A program made the position numbers and the translations under genes. A stretch of DNA of 64,000 bases from an uncultured Lacticaseibacillus sp. (GTDB taxonomy: Bacteria > Bacillota > Bacilli > Lactobacillales > Lactobacillaceae). The notes beneath the pieces are model-generated. The model saw nothing but the letters and a program-made list of their open reading frames with translations. It was not told the origin of the DNA and made no database searches. Positions 27,579-35,954 of the stretch are shown in pieces. Location: the NCBI GenBank assembly GCA_934370925.1, contig CAKRNG010000009.1, forward strand, positions 9,327 through 73,326, read 5' to 3'. Within the stretch, counting starts at the first letter, position 1, and each line of letters begins with the position of its first letter.

Positions 27579-29093
27579 TTGCTTATGACGAGATACATTA
27601 TGGCCCTCGATGAGGGGACGACGAGCACCCGCGCCATCGTCTTCAATCACGCCGGCGAAACTGTCGCCAGCGCCCAGCGGGAATTCACGCAGTACTTTCC
27701 GAACTCTGGTTGGGTTGAACACGACGCGAACGAAATCTGGTCGGCCGTTCAAGCAACCATCGCGGATATTTTCATCAACAGCGGTATCCACCCCACCGAC
27801 ATTGACGGCATCGGGATTACAAACCAACGCGAAACGACCGTTATTTGGGATAAGCAAACTGGGCTCCCCATCTACCACGCCATCGTGTGGCAATCACGCC
27901 AGACGACGGCACTGGCGGAACGGTTGACGCGCGACGGGTACAGCCCCCTCTTCCGCGAACGAACGGGACTGCTCATCGACCCTTACTTCTCCGCCACCAA
28001 GGTGCGCTGGATTCTCGACCATGTCCCTGGCGCGCAAGCCCGCGCCGAACGGGGCGAGCTTCTCTTTGGCACCATTGACACCTGGCTCACGTGGAAGTTA
28101 TCGGGGGGCGCCATCCACGTGACGGATTATACGAATGCCAGTCGCACCGCCCTGTTCAATATCCACACACTGGATTGGGATGACGACATCCTGCGCCTCA
28201 TGAATATTCCCCGGGCAATATTGCCGGCCGTGCGCCCTAACGATAAAGTCTACGGACGCACCGCCAGCTATCATTTTTACGGAAGTCAGGCGCCCATCGC
28301 CGGACTTGCAGGCGATCAGCAAGCCGCATTGATTGGCCAACTCGCCCTCAACCCCGGCGACGTGAAGAACACTTACGGCACCGGGAGCTTCATTGTCATG
28401 AACACTGGCGAACAGGCGATTACATCCAAAAACAATCTTCTCACCACCATCGCGTACGGATTGGACGGCACCGTCACGTACGCGCTTGAAGGGTCCGTCT
28501 TTGTATCCGGTTCTGCCATTCAGTGGCTCCGCGACTCTGTTCACCTCATTGCGGATGCGGCTGAATCCGAGCAAGCCGCACGTGCCAGCACGAACGAGGA
28601 TGAAATTTATGTCGTGCCAGCCTTCACGGGTTTGGCGGCACCTTACTGGGATCCAGATGCGCGTGGCGCGATTTTCGGCATTACCCGGGGAACCACCGAT
28701 AACGACCTCATCAAGGCGACCTTGCAATCCCTCGCTTACCAAACGCGGGACGTGGTGGCAACCATGGTGGCCGACACAGATACCGCCATCCCAACATTAC
28801 GCGTGGATGGTGGCGCAGCGCGTAACGACTACTTGTTGCAGTTCCAATCTGACATTTTAGGCGTGCCCGTTGAACGTGCCGCTGTTTTGGAAACAACTGC
28901 ACGTGGCGTGGCCTTTCTTGCGGGACTTGCAGTTGGTTACTGGAACAACTTCGACGAATTGCACGCGCTAACAGAAATTAACGGGTGCTTCAATCCGCAA
29001 ATAACTTCATCAAGACGTGACAAGTTGTACAGTGGTTGGCGTGCTGCCGTAGAATCCACGCGGCAATTCGCAGTAAAAAATAACATTTTATAA
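27579..29093 (+). CDS. glpK: Glycerol kinase
   Basis: Phosphorylates glycerol to glycerol-3-phosphate. The 504 residues have the FGGY start [82 protein letters not shown] and [27 protein letters not shown]. The TTG at 27579 has AGGA seven bases upstream; the alternative ATG at 27585 is too far from it. No glpD or glpF follows: the next gene is unrelated. Of the HPr-dependent phosphorylation site I did not judge whether the His is kept. Confidence 0.95.
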   Translation: MLMTRYIMALDEGTTSTRAIVFNHAGETVASAQREFTQYFPNSGWVEHDANEIWSAVQATIADIFINSGIHPTDIDGIGITNQRETTVIWDKQTGLPIYHAIVWQSRQTTALAERLTRDGYSPLFRERTGLLIDPYFSATKVRWILDHVPGAQARAERGELLFGTIDTWLTWKLSGGAIHVTDYTNASRTALFNIHTLDWDDDILRLMNIPRAILPAVRPNDKVYGRTASYHFYGSQAPIAGLAGDQQAALIGQLALNPGDVKNTYGTGSFIVMNTGEQAITSKNNLLTTIAYGLDGTVTYALEGSVFVSGSAIQWLRDSVHLIADAAESEQAARASTNEDEIYVVPAFTGLAAPYWDPDARGAIFGITRGTTDNDLIKATLQSLAYQTRDVVATMVADTDTAIPTLRVDGGAARNDYLLQFQSDILGVPVERAAVLETTARGVAFLAGLAVGYWNNFDELHALTEINGCFNPQITSSRRDKLYSGWRAAVESTRQFAVKNNIL

Positions 29094-29252
29094 ACTGATG
29101 ATTATTATTACTTATAATAAACTTACGAAAAAACTATGAATGAACGAATTAAGGTAGTAAAATAAAAATAACGAAAAATAATTTGATTCTCCGTTTAAAC
29201 ACTTGCTATAGACGGGTTTTCGGGGGAACCCCACCTAATGGAGGCCGGTAAC

Positions 29253-29948
29253 ATGCTTAGATTTTATGGACAACCAAAGTTTAGAGTAATGCAAGCTGAT
29301 GCACTTCCAATCGGCTATGAGCTCTTTATCCGTGAAAAACAAAATAACCAATGGACCTTACCTGAGGACTTTAATGCATGTTCTGCCGACCAAATTTACC
29401 AATTACTCACGCAGACGATTGCAGCACTTCCCGCTAACATCGAACTCATCTCGTTCAACTTGGAACAAGGCCAATTCATCAAGACTGAATTCGTCGACAT
29501 GGTTGCGCGCGTGCAGGCAGCGACGCCCATCAAGATTTTCACCGAACTCACGGAACGTTCAGACGCCCGCGTCTCGGCTGCTGAACTGAAGCAGGCGGCG
29601 CGCCAGTTCCACGAACGCGGCCTGCTGGTCTGCATCGATGATGTCGGCACCGGTGATAACACACCACAACTTGTTTACGAGCTTGATCCGTACATTGATG
29701 AATACAAGTTTGCGCTCCAGAATTTCCGTCCATTCAACCGGATTTGCGAAATTTCCGACACAATTGGCGGCTGGTACGAACTCGCGAACAACCGGCACAA
29801 GATGCTGGCGATTGAGGGGCTCGAGAATAAAGAAGATTTGGAGAGCGTCCAGCAAAACTATCCTTGCGACGTCATTCAGGGTTACTATACGGGGAAACCC
29901 GCACTATTACCGGTTTCAGAAGTAACACCCAGCAATTTTATTGATTAA
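29253..29948 (+). CDS. EAL-domain protein (cyclic-di-GMP phosphodiesterase-like)
   Basis: 231 residues made of an EAL domain only, with no signal or GGDEF part. The signature is GYELFIR in place of E-A-L-L-R. The metal and base residues seem kept: Asn in ISFNLEQGQF, Glu in FTELTER, Asp-Asp in CIDDVGTG, Lys in DEYKF, Glu in AIEGLENKEDL and Gln in IQGYYTGKP. It could therefore cleave cyclic-di-GMP or bind it. GGAGG sits eight bases before ATG at 29253. No diguanylate cyclase gene is seen in this window. Confidence 0.85.
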   Translation: MLRFYGQPKFRVMQADALPIGYELFIREKQNNQWTLPEDFNACSADQIYQLLTQTIAALPANIELISFNLEQGQFIKTEFVDMVARVQAATPIKIFTELTERSDARVSAAELKQAARQFHERGLLVCIDDVGTGDNTPQLVYELDPYIDEYKFALQNFRPFNRICEISDTIGGWYELANNRHKMLAIEGLENKEDLESVQQNYPCDVIQGYYTGKPALLPVSEVTPSNFID

Positions 29949-29960
29949 GTTAACAAAAAA

Positions 29961-30087
29961 GGTGGGTGCGCCAGAAGACTGCCCCCTAACATACAAAGCA
30001 GGCCCAGTAGAAATCCTAAGTTCGGGATTTCCACCGGGCCTGCTTTGTATACCAGGGCCAAACCGTCTTCTGGCGCAGCCTCTTTTT
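29961..30087. repeat. Composite hairpin repeat, copy C (without the 41-bp module)
   Basis: TGCGCCAGAAGAC (left) and GTCTTCTGGCGCA (right) form a perfect outer stem. Inside, ATACAAAGCAGGCCC and GGGCCTGCTTTGTAT form the inner stem with the apex AAATCCTAAGTTCGGGATTT. A T run (CTCTTTTTT) follows. It lies between the converging EAL and hsp20 genes and is well placed to be their shared terminator. Confidence 0.85.
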
Positions 30088-30089
30088 TA

Positions 30090-30524
30090 CTAGTTAATTT
30101 CAATCGTATCGTCGCGCGTCTGACCTGCCGTCAACTTAGGCAACGAAATCGCCAGAACCCCTTCCGCCATCGTTGCCGTGATATGTTCGCGGTCAACTTC
30201 TGGCAGCCGGAAACTGCGACTGGTTTCGCCGTATTGACGTTCACTCATCAGCGTGTTGCCCTCATTATCTGTGTGATCGTCGAAAGTATCGTGGTGCACG
30301 GAAATTGTGAGGATGTCATCGCGATAGTTCATCTTGATGTCATCCTTCTTCAGGCCAGGGACATCTATCTTGACCTCGTACGCATCATCGTGCTCTTTAA
30401 TGTCCGTCTTGAGCGTATGGCGCGGGACCATGTCACCGAAAAATCGACGTCCCATCTGTTCGAAGAAGGGATCTCCGAGCCAGTCGCCGTTACGCTGCAT
30501 CAAATCATTTGCCATGTTACTCAT
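30090..30524 (-). CDS. Small heat shock protein, Hsp20/alpha-crystallin family
   Basis: 144 residues. An ATP-independent holdase that keeps unfolding proteins soluble. The alpha-crystallin domain spans about 38-135 (DIKEHDDAYEVKIDVPGLKKDDIKMNYRDDILTISV ... FRLPEVDREHITATMAEGVLAISLPKL), with the ending A-x-x-x-G-V-L-x-I-x-L-P motif intact. AGGATGAGT precedes the ATG. I saw no CIRCE or CtsR site upstream. Confidence 0.95.
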   Translation of the reverse strand: MSNMANDLMQRNGDWLGDPFFEQMGRRFFGDMVPRHTLKTDIKEHDDAYEVKIDVPGLKKDDIKMNYRDDILTISVHHDTFDDHTDNEGNTLMSERQYGETSRSFRLPEVDREHITATMAEGVLAISLPKLTAGQTRDDTIEIN

Positions 30525-30898
30525 CCTTTCATTAGTCTTTATCTTTCCGACAAATTAATTATACCACTTCAGCAAAACATCGACGGAACTATATTAGTTA
30601 AGGTTAAGTAAAGCCGTTTTAACACGCTTTAATGTTTGTATAAGGATTTTATGTTTCATTAATTTTAGCATATACCAATATTAGCAATGCAATCATTACA
30701 CTATTAACTAGTAAATGCGACTTACAGTGAAACCCACCATCGCTCGGCTAAGTGCGCGCGTTTAGCTTCCAATGTACCTGATCCGTTCTTGATTGCTCAA
30801 AACTAAATTCGTGCTATCGCGCACCCCACCCGTACTAGTCAGACTGCTCAGTAGTTAAACACAGCTTTTACCGCCTTTTCACCTGCTATGCACAACAG

Positions 30899-31178
30899 TT
30901 ATCCACACCGCCCACAGCTTTATCCCCAAATGTTGGGGCGAATCATTTGTTCGGGACAACATTTGGTGTGTGTAAAAATCAAGCATAAATATCATTCCGC
31001 TCGATTATCCACAAGAAAAAAATATTCGTAACGTGCACGCAACCGGTGTCAAACGCCTTTATATCAACGTCTAACTTTATAAACTCCCCACCAAAACTTT
31101 TTTTGTCCACAAGGTTATCCAGACGGTGGAAAACCCCGAAAAAGCTAGTTATAAACACAATCCACAGACTTATCCACA
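30899..31178 (+). other. DnaA-box cluster (origin-like)
   Basis: Three perfect TTATCCACA boxes (30899-30907, 31005-31013, 31170-31178) and at least four near matches (TTATCCCCA 30919, TTGTCCACA 31103, TTATCCAGA 31115, CAATCCACA 31158) lie in 280 bases, all on the plus strand. A run rich in A and T follows. This looks like the DnaA-binding half of an origin. dnaA and dnaN are not in the window, so whether it is oriC, a plasmid-like origin or a DnaA-titration site is open. Confidence 0.75.
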
Positions 31179-31349
31179 GGTAACCATTCAATTTGTCCCC
31201 ACGAGTAATCCCCAGGCTAGATTTATAAACACGAACGACACCTTTAGATTTCCTTTATTTATTAAGGAAAAATCTGCCTTTTTCCGCAAAATCCGAATAT
31301 TCGTTTCTAAATCACAATTCTTTTGGCTTAAATCAACGAAAACACTGCA

Positions 31350-31390
31350 AAAAATCCCCAAGATTGGCCGAACCAACCTTGGGGATTTTT
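31350..31390. terminator. Terminator of htrA
   Basis: AAAAATCCCCAAG and CTTGGGGATTTTT form a strong stem with A and T runs on both sides. Confidence 0.85.
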
Positions 31391-31402
31391 AATTTACCTT
31401 AT

Positions 31403-32752
31403 TTAGTTTGAACTATCCGAGCTATCTGACGACGTATTCAAATCAGACGTTGTTTGCGTCAGCTTGATGTTGACCGTCTTCTTAGAACTACCGCGGTAGT
31501 ACGTGACCTTCACGGTATCCCCAACGCTGTGTTTGTATAGCGCCGTGTGCAGATCCGCCATGTTCGACACGTCCGTCTTGTCGATACCGACAATGACGTC
31601 GTACTTCTTCAGGCCTGCCTTCCGTGCGATGCTGGTGGTCGTGAAGCTAGCGACCACAACCCCACCAGTGACAGAACTTGGCAGCTTCAGAATACTGCTC
31701 TGCTGGTCAGAGGAAACCTGGTCGAGGTCCAGTGCGGAAATCCCGAGTGCGGGACGTACAACTTTCCCGTTCGTCACAAGCTGGTTGATGATCGAAACCA
31801 CTTCATTACTTGGAATGGCAAAGCCCATCCCCTCAATGCTTGCACTATCGCTACTGCTGGACGATGACCCGGAAAGCTTCATGGAATTAATCCCAATCAC
31901 CTGGCCAGCTAAGTTGATAAGTGGACCACCTGAGTTCCCGTTGTTAATCGCCGCATCCGTTTGAATAACGGTTGCTTGACCGGTTGTCTGGCCCGTTGTT
32001 TCATCCGTTGTATCCACGGTCCGGCTCTTGGCGGAAACAATCCCCTGCGTCACAGAAGTTGCGTACGCCGTGCCAAGCGGGGAGCCAATTGCCAGTACGG
32101 TTTGCCCTGCAGAAATCTTGCTGGAATCACCGAAGCTAGCAACCGTCGTTACCTTGTCAGACTTCACCTTCAGAACTGCCAGGTCACTCACGGAATCCGT
32201 CCCAACCTTCGTGGCGTTAAGCTTCGTCCCGTCACTCAAGATGATTTCCAGTTTATCCGATCCGGTGACCACGTGATTATTCGTCACAACGTACGCATAA
32301 CCGTCCGCCTTCTTATAGATAACCCCTGACCCTTCTGAATACTCCGTCAGACTGCTAGAATCTGAACCACCGCTACTTGAACTACCACTGGTATCCGATT
32401 CGCCGAACAGGTCGCCCCACGCATCGTCGCTACTGGAGCTCTGATTCTGCAGGTTAATAACGGATACAACCGCCTTCTTCACCTTCTTGAAGGCCGTCTG
32501 AGAAGCGTCACTCTGGTTCACGGAGACATTCGACACCTTCGTCGTGCCGCTACTACTACTGGTGACGCTATCTGTCGTGGTGTTCCTAAGTGCATAGTAA
32601 GCCGCACTCCCACCTGCGCCACCACCCACAACGGCGGCAACGACCGCGATGGCCAGCGTCTTCCCCCAGCCGTTCTTCTTCCGGCGTGGTGGCTGCTGCC
32701 CACCATCACCGTTATCTGGCTGCTCTGTGAATTGATGTGTTTGGTTGTCCAT
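31403..32752 (-). CDS. htrA: Membrane-anchored HtrA-type serine protease
   Basis: 449 residues: a cytoplasmic N-terminus, one membrane anchor (TLAIAVVAAVVGGGAGGSAAYYAL, about 30-55), a Ser-rich linker, the trypsin-like domain with His in VTNNHVV, Asp in SVSDLAVLKV and Ser in NNGNSGGPLINL, and one C-terminal PDZ domain. It degrades misfolded proteins at the cell surface. ATG at 32752 is chosen because the extension to 32860 runs over the promoter and two hairpins and lacks a ribosome site. An AGGGGG stands 27 bases upstream but is brought closer by a GTGGC/GCCAC hairpin. Confidence 0.93.
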   Translation of the reverse strand: MDNQTHQFTEQPDNGDGGQQPPRRKKNGWGKTLAIAVVAAVVGGGAGGSAAYYALRNTTTDSVTSSSSGTTKVSNVSVNQSDASQTAFKKVKKAVVSVINLQNQSSSSDDAWGDLFGESDTSGSSSSGGSDSSSLTEYSEGSGVIYKKADGYAYVVTNNHVVTGSDKLEIILSDGTKLNATKVGTDSVSDLAVLKVKSDKVTTVASFGDSSKISAGQTVLAIGSPLGTAYATSVTQGIVSAKSRTVDTTDETTGQTTGQATVIQTDAAINNGNSGGPLINLAGQVIGINSMKLSGSSSSSSDSASIEGMGFAIPSNEVVSIINQLVTNGKVVRPALGISALDLDQVSSDQQSSILKLPSSVTGGVVVASFTTTSIARKAGLKKYDVIVGIDKTDVSNMADLHTALYKHSVGDTVKVTYYRGSSKKTVNIKLTQTTSDLNTSSDSSDSSN

Positions 32753-32764
32753 AATGTTTGTGGC

Positions 32765-32780
32765 AAAATCGCCACCAATC
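32765..32780 (-). promoter_or_regulatory. Hairpin between the htrA Shine-Dalgarno and start codon
   Basis: On the minus strand AGGGGGATTG is followed by GTGGC-GATTTT-GCCAC and then AAACATT-ATG. If the hairpin forms, the effective distance falls from 27 to about 11 bases. The role is inferred. Confidence 0.5.
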
Positions 32781-32827
32781 CCCCTTTTTGTGCCCTCGCG
32801 TCCTGCACGAGGCGCAGATTTTTGTCT

Positions 32828-32856
32828 ACCAAGTTGCCCATCATGCACAACTTGGT
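32828..32856. promoter_or_regulatory. Inverted repeat in the htrA leader
   Basis: ACCAAGTTG and CAACTTGGT are perfect inverted copies with an 11-base spacer, just after a likely -10 box (TACTAT, minus strand near 32867). It could be an operator or a leader hairpin. Confidence 0.5.
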
Positions 32857-33066
32857 TCATTCATTACTGTTATAGTATCGACTGAATGTGACGTTTTTGT
32901 GATAAAGTTTATAAATCTTTAGTCACACCTGTTCCTTATAGTTTTAGCATAACACGCTGACGTCTCCGAGCGAAAGTCATTGCGGCTCTTTTACACTTTT
33001 CCAAACGATATAAATCATCACGTGTACGTTTTCAATTAATTATCTCTATTTATGGATAAAATAAAA

Positions 33067-33240
33067 GGAGGGTGCAACATAAGTCCAGGGCACACGAACG
33101 TTACATCCTAGTCGAGCTACGTGCCCCAGAAGATTGCCTCCTAACATACAAGACGGTCCCGACAGAAATCCTAAGTTCGGGATTTCCGTCGGGACCGTCT
33201 TGTATACCGGGGCCAAACCGTCTTCTGGCGCAGCCTCCCT
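33067..33240. repeat. Composite hairpin repeat, copy D
   Basis: Same layout as the copy at 8283, with the module (ATAAGTCCAGGGCACACGAA...) inside the left arm. The inner stem (ATACAAGACGGTCCCGAC with GTCGGGACCGTCTTGTAT) differs from other copies at paired positions, so pairing is conserved although sequence is not. It begins two bases from the stop of the unknown gene at 33242 and can act as its terminator. Confidence 0.85.
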
Positions 33241-33241
33241 A

Positions 33242-34009
33242 TTATTGTGTCAATCCAAGCTTCCACCGCAGCATCGTGTTCTTTGCATCACGTGCCTGCC
33301 GTGCCGTTTTCGCCGCCGTTGGACTTGACGACCGAATCTCCTGTCCCTCTTGGTTGTGGTAAATCAGCAACTCTTGCGGAACGGGAATCCACCGCGTAAC
33401 GTCCAAATCAACATCAAAATTGCTGGTGTAAATCAGGTTGGCCGTTGCATCCGGTAAGCTAATATCCCCACTCGTACTAATCCGCACCGTGAAGGACTTA
33501 TCCGCACTAAATTTGTTCTCATCAGGCACGCGGGTGAAGTCGGCTTCCCCCTCAAACTGTTGCCGAAAGCGATCGAATTGGGTGCCATCGAACGAGACGA
33601 AAACCGCTTCAGAAATAGCTGACAGGCTAATACTCGTGATTTCGTACCCCCATGACTGCAGGTAGTTCACCGCATAGAGAACCCGATCCAGTAGCTGTTC
33701 AAACTGCCGGCGCCGATAGACAAGCTTCGTCACCCGTAACATCAGGTTAATGTCCAAGTATTCACTCACGGCACTGTCATTGTGCTCTTCGTAAAAGCGG
33801 CAGGCATCTTCATAGCTGAGCGTACGGAAATTTGTTTCAAAGAATTTAGGGTGCGCCACTTTGAAAAGTGCCAATTTTTCGCGTCCACCCCAATAAGTGA
33901 CGTGATTAAGGCGCCGAACGTCCTTAATCACATCTTTTTGGGCAAACTCAACCACATGATCCACTTCACGCCAGTTCTCAAAATCTGAATATTTCAACAG
34001 TCCCGCCAT
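33242..34009 (-). CDS. Unknown protein between walJ and htrA
   Basis: 255 residues that I do not recognise. It is soluble and mixed in charge, without a signal peptide, with a helical RRRQFEQLLDRVLYAVNYLQSWGYEITSI segment near the middle and an Arg/Lys/Ala-rich C-terminus (PTAAKTARQARDAKNTMLRWKLG). GAAGGGCGG precedes ATG at 34009. It sits where htrA normally follows walJ directly, 157 bases after walJ and upstream of a composite repeat, so it may be an insertion into the wal cluster. Confidence 0.7.
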   Translation of the reverse strand: MAGLLKYSDFENWREVDHVVEFAQKDVIKDVRRLNHVTYWGGREKLALFKVAHPKFFETNFRTLSYEDACRFYEEHNDSAVSEYLDINLMLRVTKLVYRRRQFEQLLDRVLYAVNYLQSWGYEITSISLSAISEAVFVSFDGTQFDRFRQQFEGEADFTRVPDENKFSADKSFTVRISTSGDISLPDATANLIYTSNFDVDLDVTRWIPVPQELLIYHNQEGQEIRSSSPTAAKTARQARDAKNTMLRWKLGLTQ

Positions 34010-34166
34010 GAGAAACCGCCCTTCCGTTCTTGTTATTACAATATCTCATGCACGCCTAAATATTTCATTATTAATTATACCAGACGCAACCGTCTCGCGT
34101 TCATTTGATTACTGCTTATTTTTAACGAAACGACGAAATAAACACACACGCAAGCGGGACAAGGTT

Positions 34167-34958
34167 CTAAACTACAAACAAAGGCTGTGCAATCTCCCGT
34201 TCCGTATCAAGCACGTCAAAATCGTGCCCAACACCCAGCCCCTCCTGCTGCAGTAATTGCGCCACCGTTAAGTGCGCGAGGGGTTTCGTATTATTGTGTG
34301 CGGACCGGTGACCCAGATAAACACGCTTCGTCCGGGGACCAATGACGTCCATGAGCGCATTCGCTCCATCCTCATTCGACAAGTGTCCATAATCAGATAG
34401 GATTCGCTGCTTCAAGCTCCACGGATAAGGGCCCTCACGTAGCATCTCCAAATCATGATTGGCCTCCATGATGTAGGCATCCGCATCCCGAATGGTGCCC
34501 GCCAAACGGTCCGACACGTAACCCGTATCCGTTAAAATGGTGAAGGCCCGATCGTCGTGGTGGAATTGGTAGAATTGTGGCGCCGCTGCATCGTGTGAGA
34601 CCGCAAAGCTCTCAATATCCATATCGTCCAGCGACAGGGTTGTTCCCCGCTTAAAAATTTGCAGTTGCGCGTACGGAATATTCCCCACACTCTTGGGTAA
34701 GTTGGCAAAGGTCTTCTCATTTGCGTACACAGTCAGGTTCTTATACCGGCGCGCCAAAACACCCACGCCCGCCACATGATCGCTGTGCTCGTGTGTGATG
34801 AATAAACTATCGACATCTTCAATATTCCGCCCGATGCTGGCCATTAATTCGGCCATTTTCTTACCCGAAAACCCCGCATCGACCAGAACTTTGTGTTTAG
34901 GCGTTTCAATGTACGTCGCGTTCCCCGTACTGGAACTAGCCAGAACGCTCACCCGCAT
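34167..34958 (-). CDS. walJ: WalJ/YycJ metallo-beta-lactamase-fold hydrolase
   Basis: 263 residues of the MBL fold, probably an exonuclease-like enzyme tied to cell-wall and replication control in the WalRK regulon. The metal motif is FITHEHSDHVAGV; further ligands are in LTDTGYVSDR, ANHDLEML and LGHRSAHNNT. The start SVLASSSTGNATYIETPKHKVLVDAGFSGK is typical. ATG at 34958 follows GGAAG; the 15-codon extension is unlikely. It follows yycI after a hairpin terminator, so expression may be partly separate. Confidence 0.93.
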   Translation of the reverse strand: MRVSVLASSSTGNATYIETPKHKVLVDAGFSGKKMAELMASIGRNIEDVDSLFITHEHSDHVAGVGVLARRYKNLTVYANEKTFANLPKSVGNIPYAQLQIFKRGTTLSLDDMDIESFAVSHDAAAPQFYQFHHDDRAFTILTDTGYVSDRLAGTIRDADAYIMEANHDLEMLREGPYPWSLKQRILSDYGHLSNEDGANALMDVIGPRTKRVYLGHRSAHNNTKPLAHLTVAQLLQQEGLGVGHDFDVLDTEREIAQPLFVV

Positions 34959-35047
34959 GCCAAAATCTTCCTGCTGCAAACTGCCACAACCTTCCCGTGT
35001 CATTCTATCGGCTTCATTCTACACTTTATTGAACGTGTTTGTACAAA

Positions 35048-35092
35048 AATGGCCTCATTCCCGAAGCAGTCTTCTCTGGGAATGAGGCCATT
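35048..35092. terminator. Hairpin between yycI and walJ
   Basis: AATGGCCTCATTCCC pairs perfectly with GGGAATGAGGCCATT. On the minus strand it is followed by TTTTTGTAC. It may reduce read-through within the wal operon. Confidence 0.75.
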
Positions 35093-35111
35093 AACCACCA
35101 CACTTAACCTG

Positions 35112-35918
35112 TTAATGACTCTTAATCACGGCCTTCGTGATGGCGTTCACACGCTTAACCGACACGCTCTTTGAGTTTTTACTCTCGATACCGACCACCC
35201 AGGCAGGAATGTACACGGTACTCCCCTTTGCGTCCAGCAACCAGGTATAGCCCTTGTGAATCCAAATCACCTTGGAGTTCGCCACAATTTCATTACTCTG
35301 GTACAGCGTCGTAATGGCGTCGCGTTCACTAATGAGCTCTTCCCCATCACGCATCGTGAGTAACTTATCCACGTACGTTTGCGTATACCCCGTCAGCTTG
35401 CCGTCATGAACCGTCAAGATAAGCTGTCCCCGGTCATCAATCAATGTACGGCCGTTCACCTTCTGCGTAAACACATAACTCGTGCTACTGCTCAAATCGG
35501 CATTATAGGTGTACTGCTTCCCGTACAGCACGTTCTGCGTGTTGTGCACCCACGTCGTCAATTGCGTGGCCACACTGCGCTTACGGAGCGTCAGCGGCTT
35601 ATTCAACGTGGCGTCCAGCGTGGCGTAGTCCCCCTTGTTCAGGTTGATGGACTGATCACCCGACTTAGCCACCTTCGTGTAATTGGTCGCAAGCATGTTG
35701 TTCGTTCGACTCGCAACGTACGCGCCCGTTTCCTTCTTCGCGCTCAACGTTGGCAAAACGATATCGTCATCCTTAATATCGCGCATAACCTGACTCGTGC
35801 CCCCAGTTGTGCCCGTACTTAAATAGACACGCTGGTTTTGCGTGATACTCCACCCGAGAAAGATATCCAAGAAGACAAAGACGACTAAAAAAATCCATTC
35901 AATCCGGCGAAAATCCAT
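35112..35918 (-). CDS. yycI: WalK regulator YycI
   Basis: 268 residues: one N-terminal membrane helix (WIFLVVFVFLDIFLGWSI) and an extracellular YycI domain. Together with YycH it contacts the membrane part of WalK and tunes its kinase activity. Identified by position after yycH, size and the RIEWIFLVVFVFLDIFL start. AGGAGG precedes ATG at 35918. Confidence 0.93.
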   Translation of the reverse strand: MDFRRIEWIFLVVFVFLDIFLGWSITQNQRVYLSTGTTGGTSQVMRDIKDDDIVLPTLSAKKETGAYVASRTNNMLATNYTKVAKSGDQSINLNKGDYATLDATLNKPLTLRKRSVATQLTTWVHNTQNVLYGKQYTYNADLSSSTSYVFTQKVNGRTLIDDRGQLILTVHDGKLTGYTQTYVDKLLTMRDGEELISERDAITTLYQSNEIVANSKVIWIHKGYTWLLDAKGSTVYIPAWVVGIESKNSKSVSVKRVNAITKAVIKSH

Positions 35919-35954
35919 GGTGCCACCTCCTATACGTGATTGATCCTCGCAGCT

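Larger units (their letters stand above)
30525..31402. other. Gene-free stretch holding a DnaA-box cluster
   Basis: Nearly 880 bases between hsp20 and htrA without a supported gene. The part 30898-31178 carries DnaA boxes (listed separately), followed by an AT-rich part (31200-31340) and the htrA terminator. The part 30600-30890 shows nothing recognisable. Confidence 0.8.

Noticed and set aside
29094..29252. Possible riboswitch or small RNA upstream of the EAL gene
   Set aside because: A GGGTTTTCGGGGGAACCCC hairpin is present, but I could not match any known motif such as a cyclic-di-GMP riboswitch.
30525..30600. CIRCE or CtsR operator before hsp20
   Set aside because: Neither TTAGCACTC-N9-GAGTGCTAA nor tandem GGTCAAA is visible.
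30525..31402. Proven oriC
   Set aside because: Gene directions do not switch at this point and dnaA is absent, so I report only a DnaA-box cluster.
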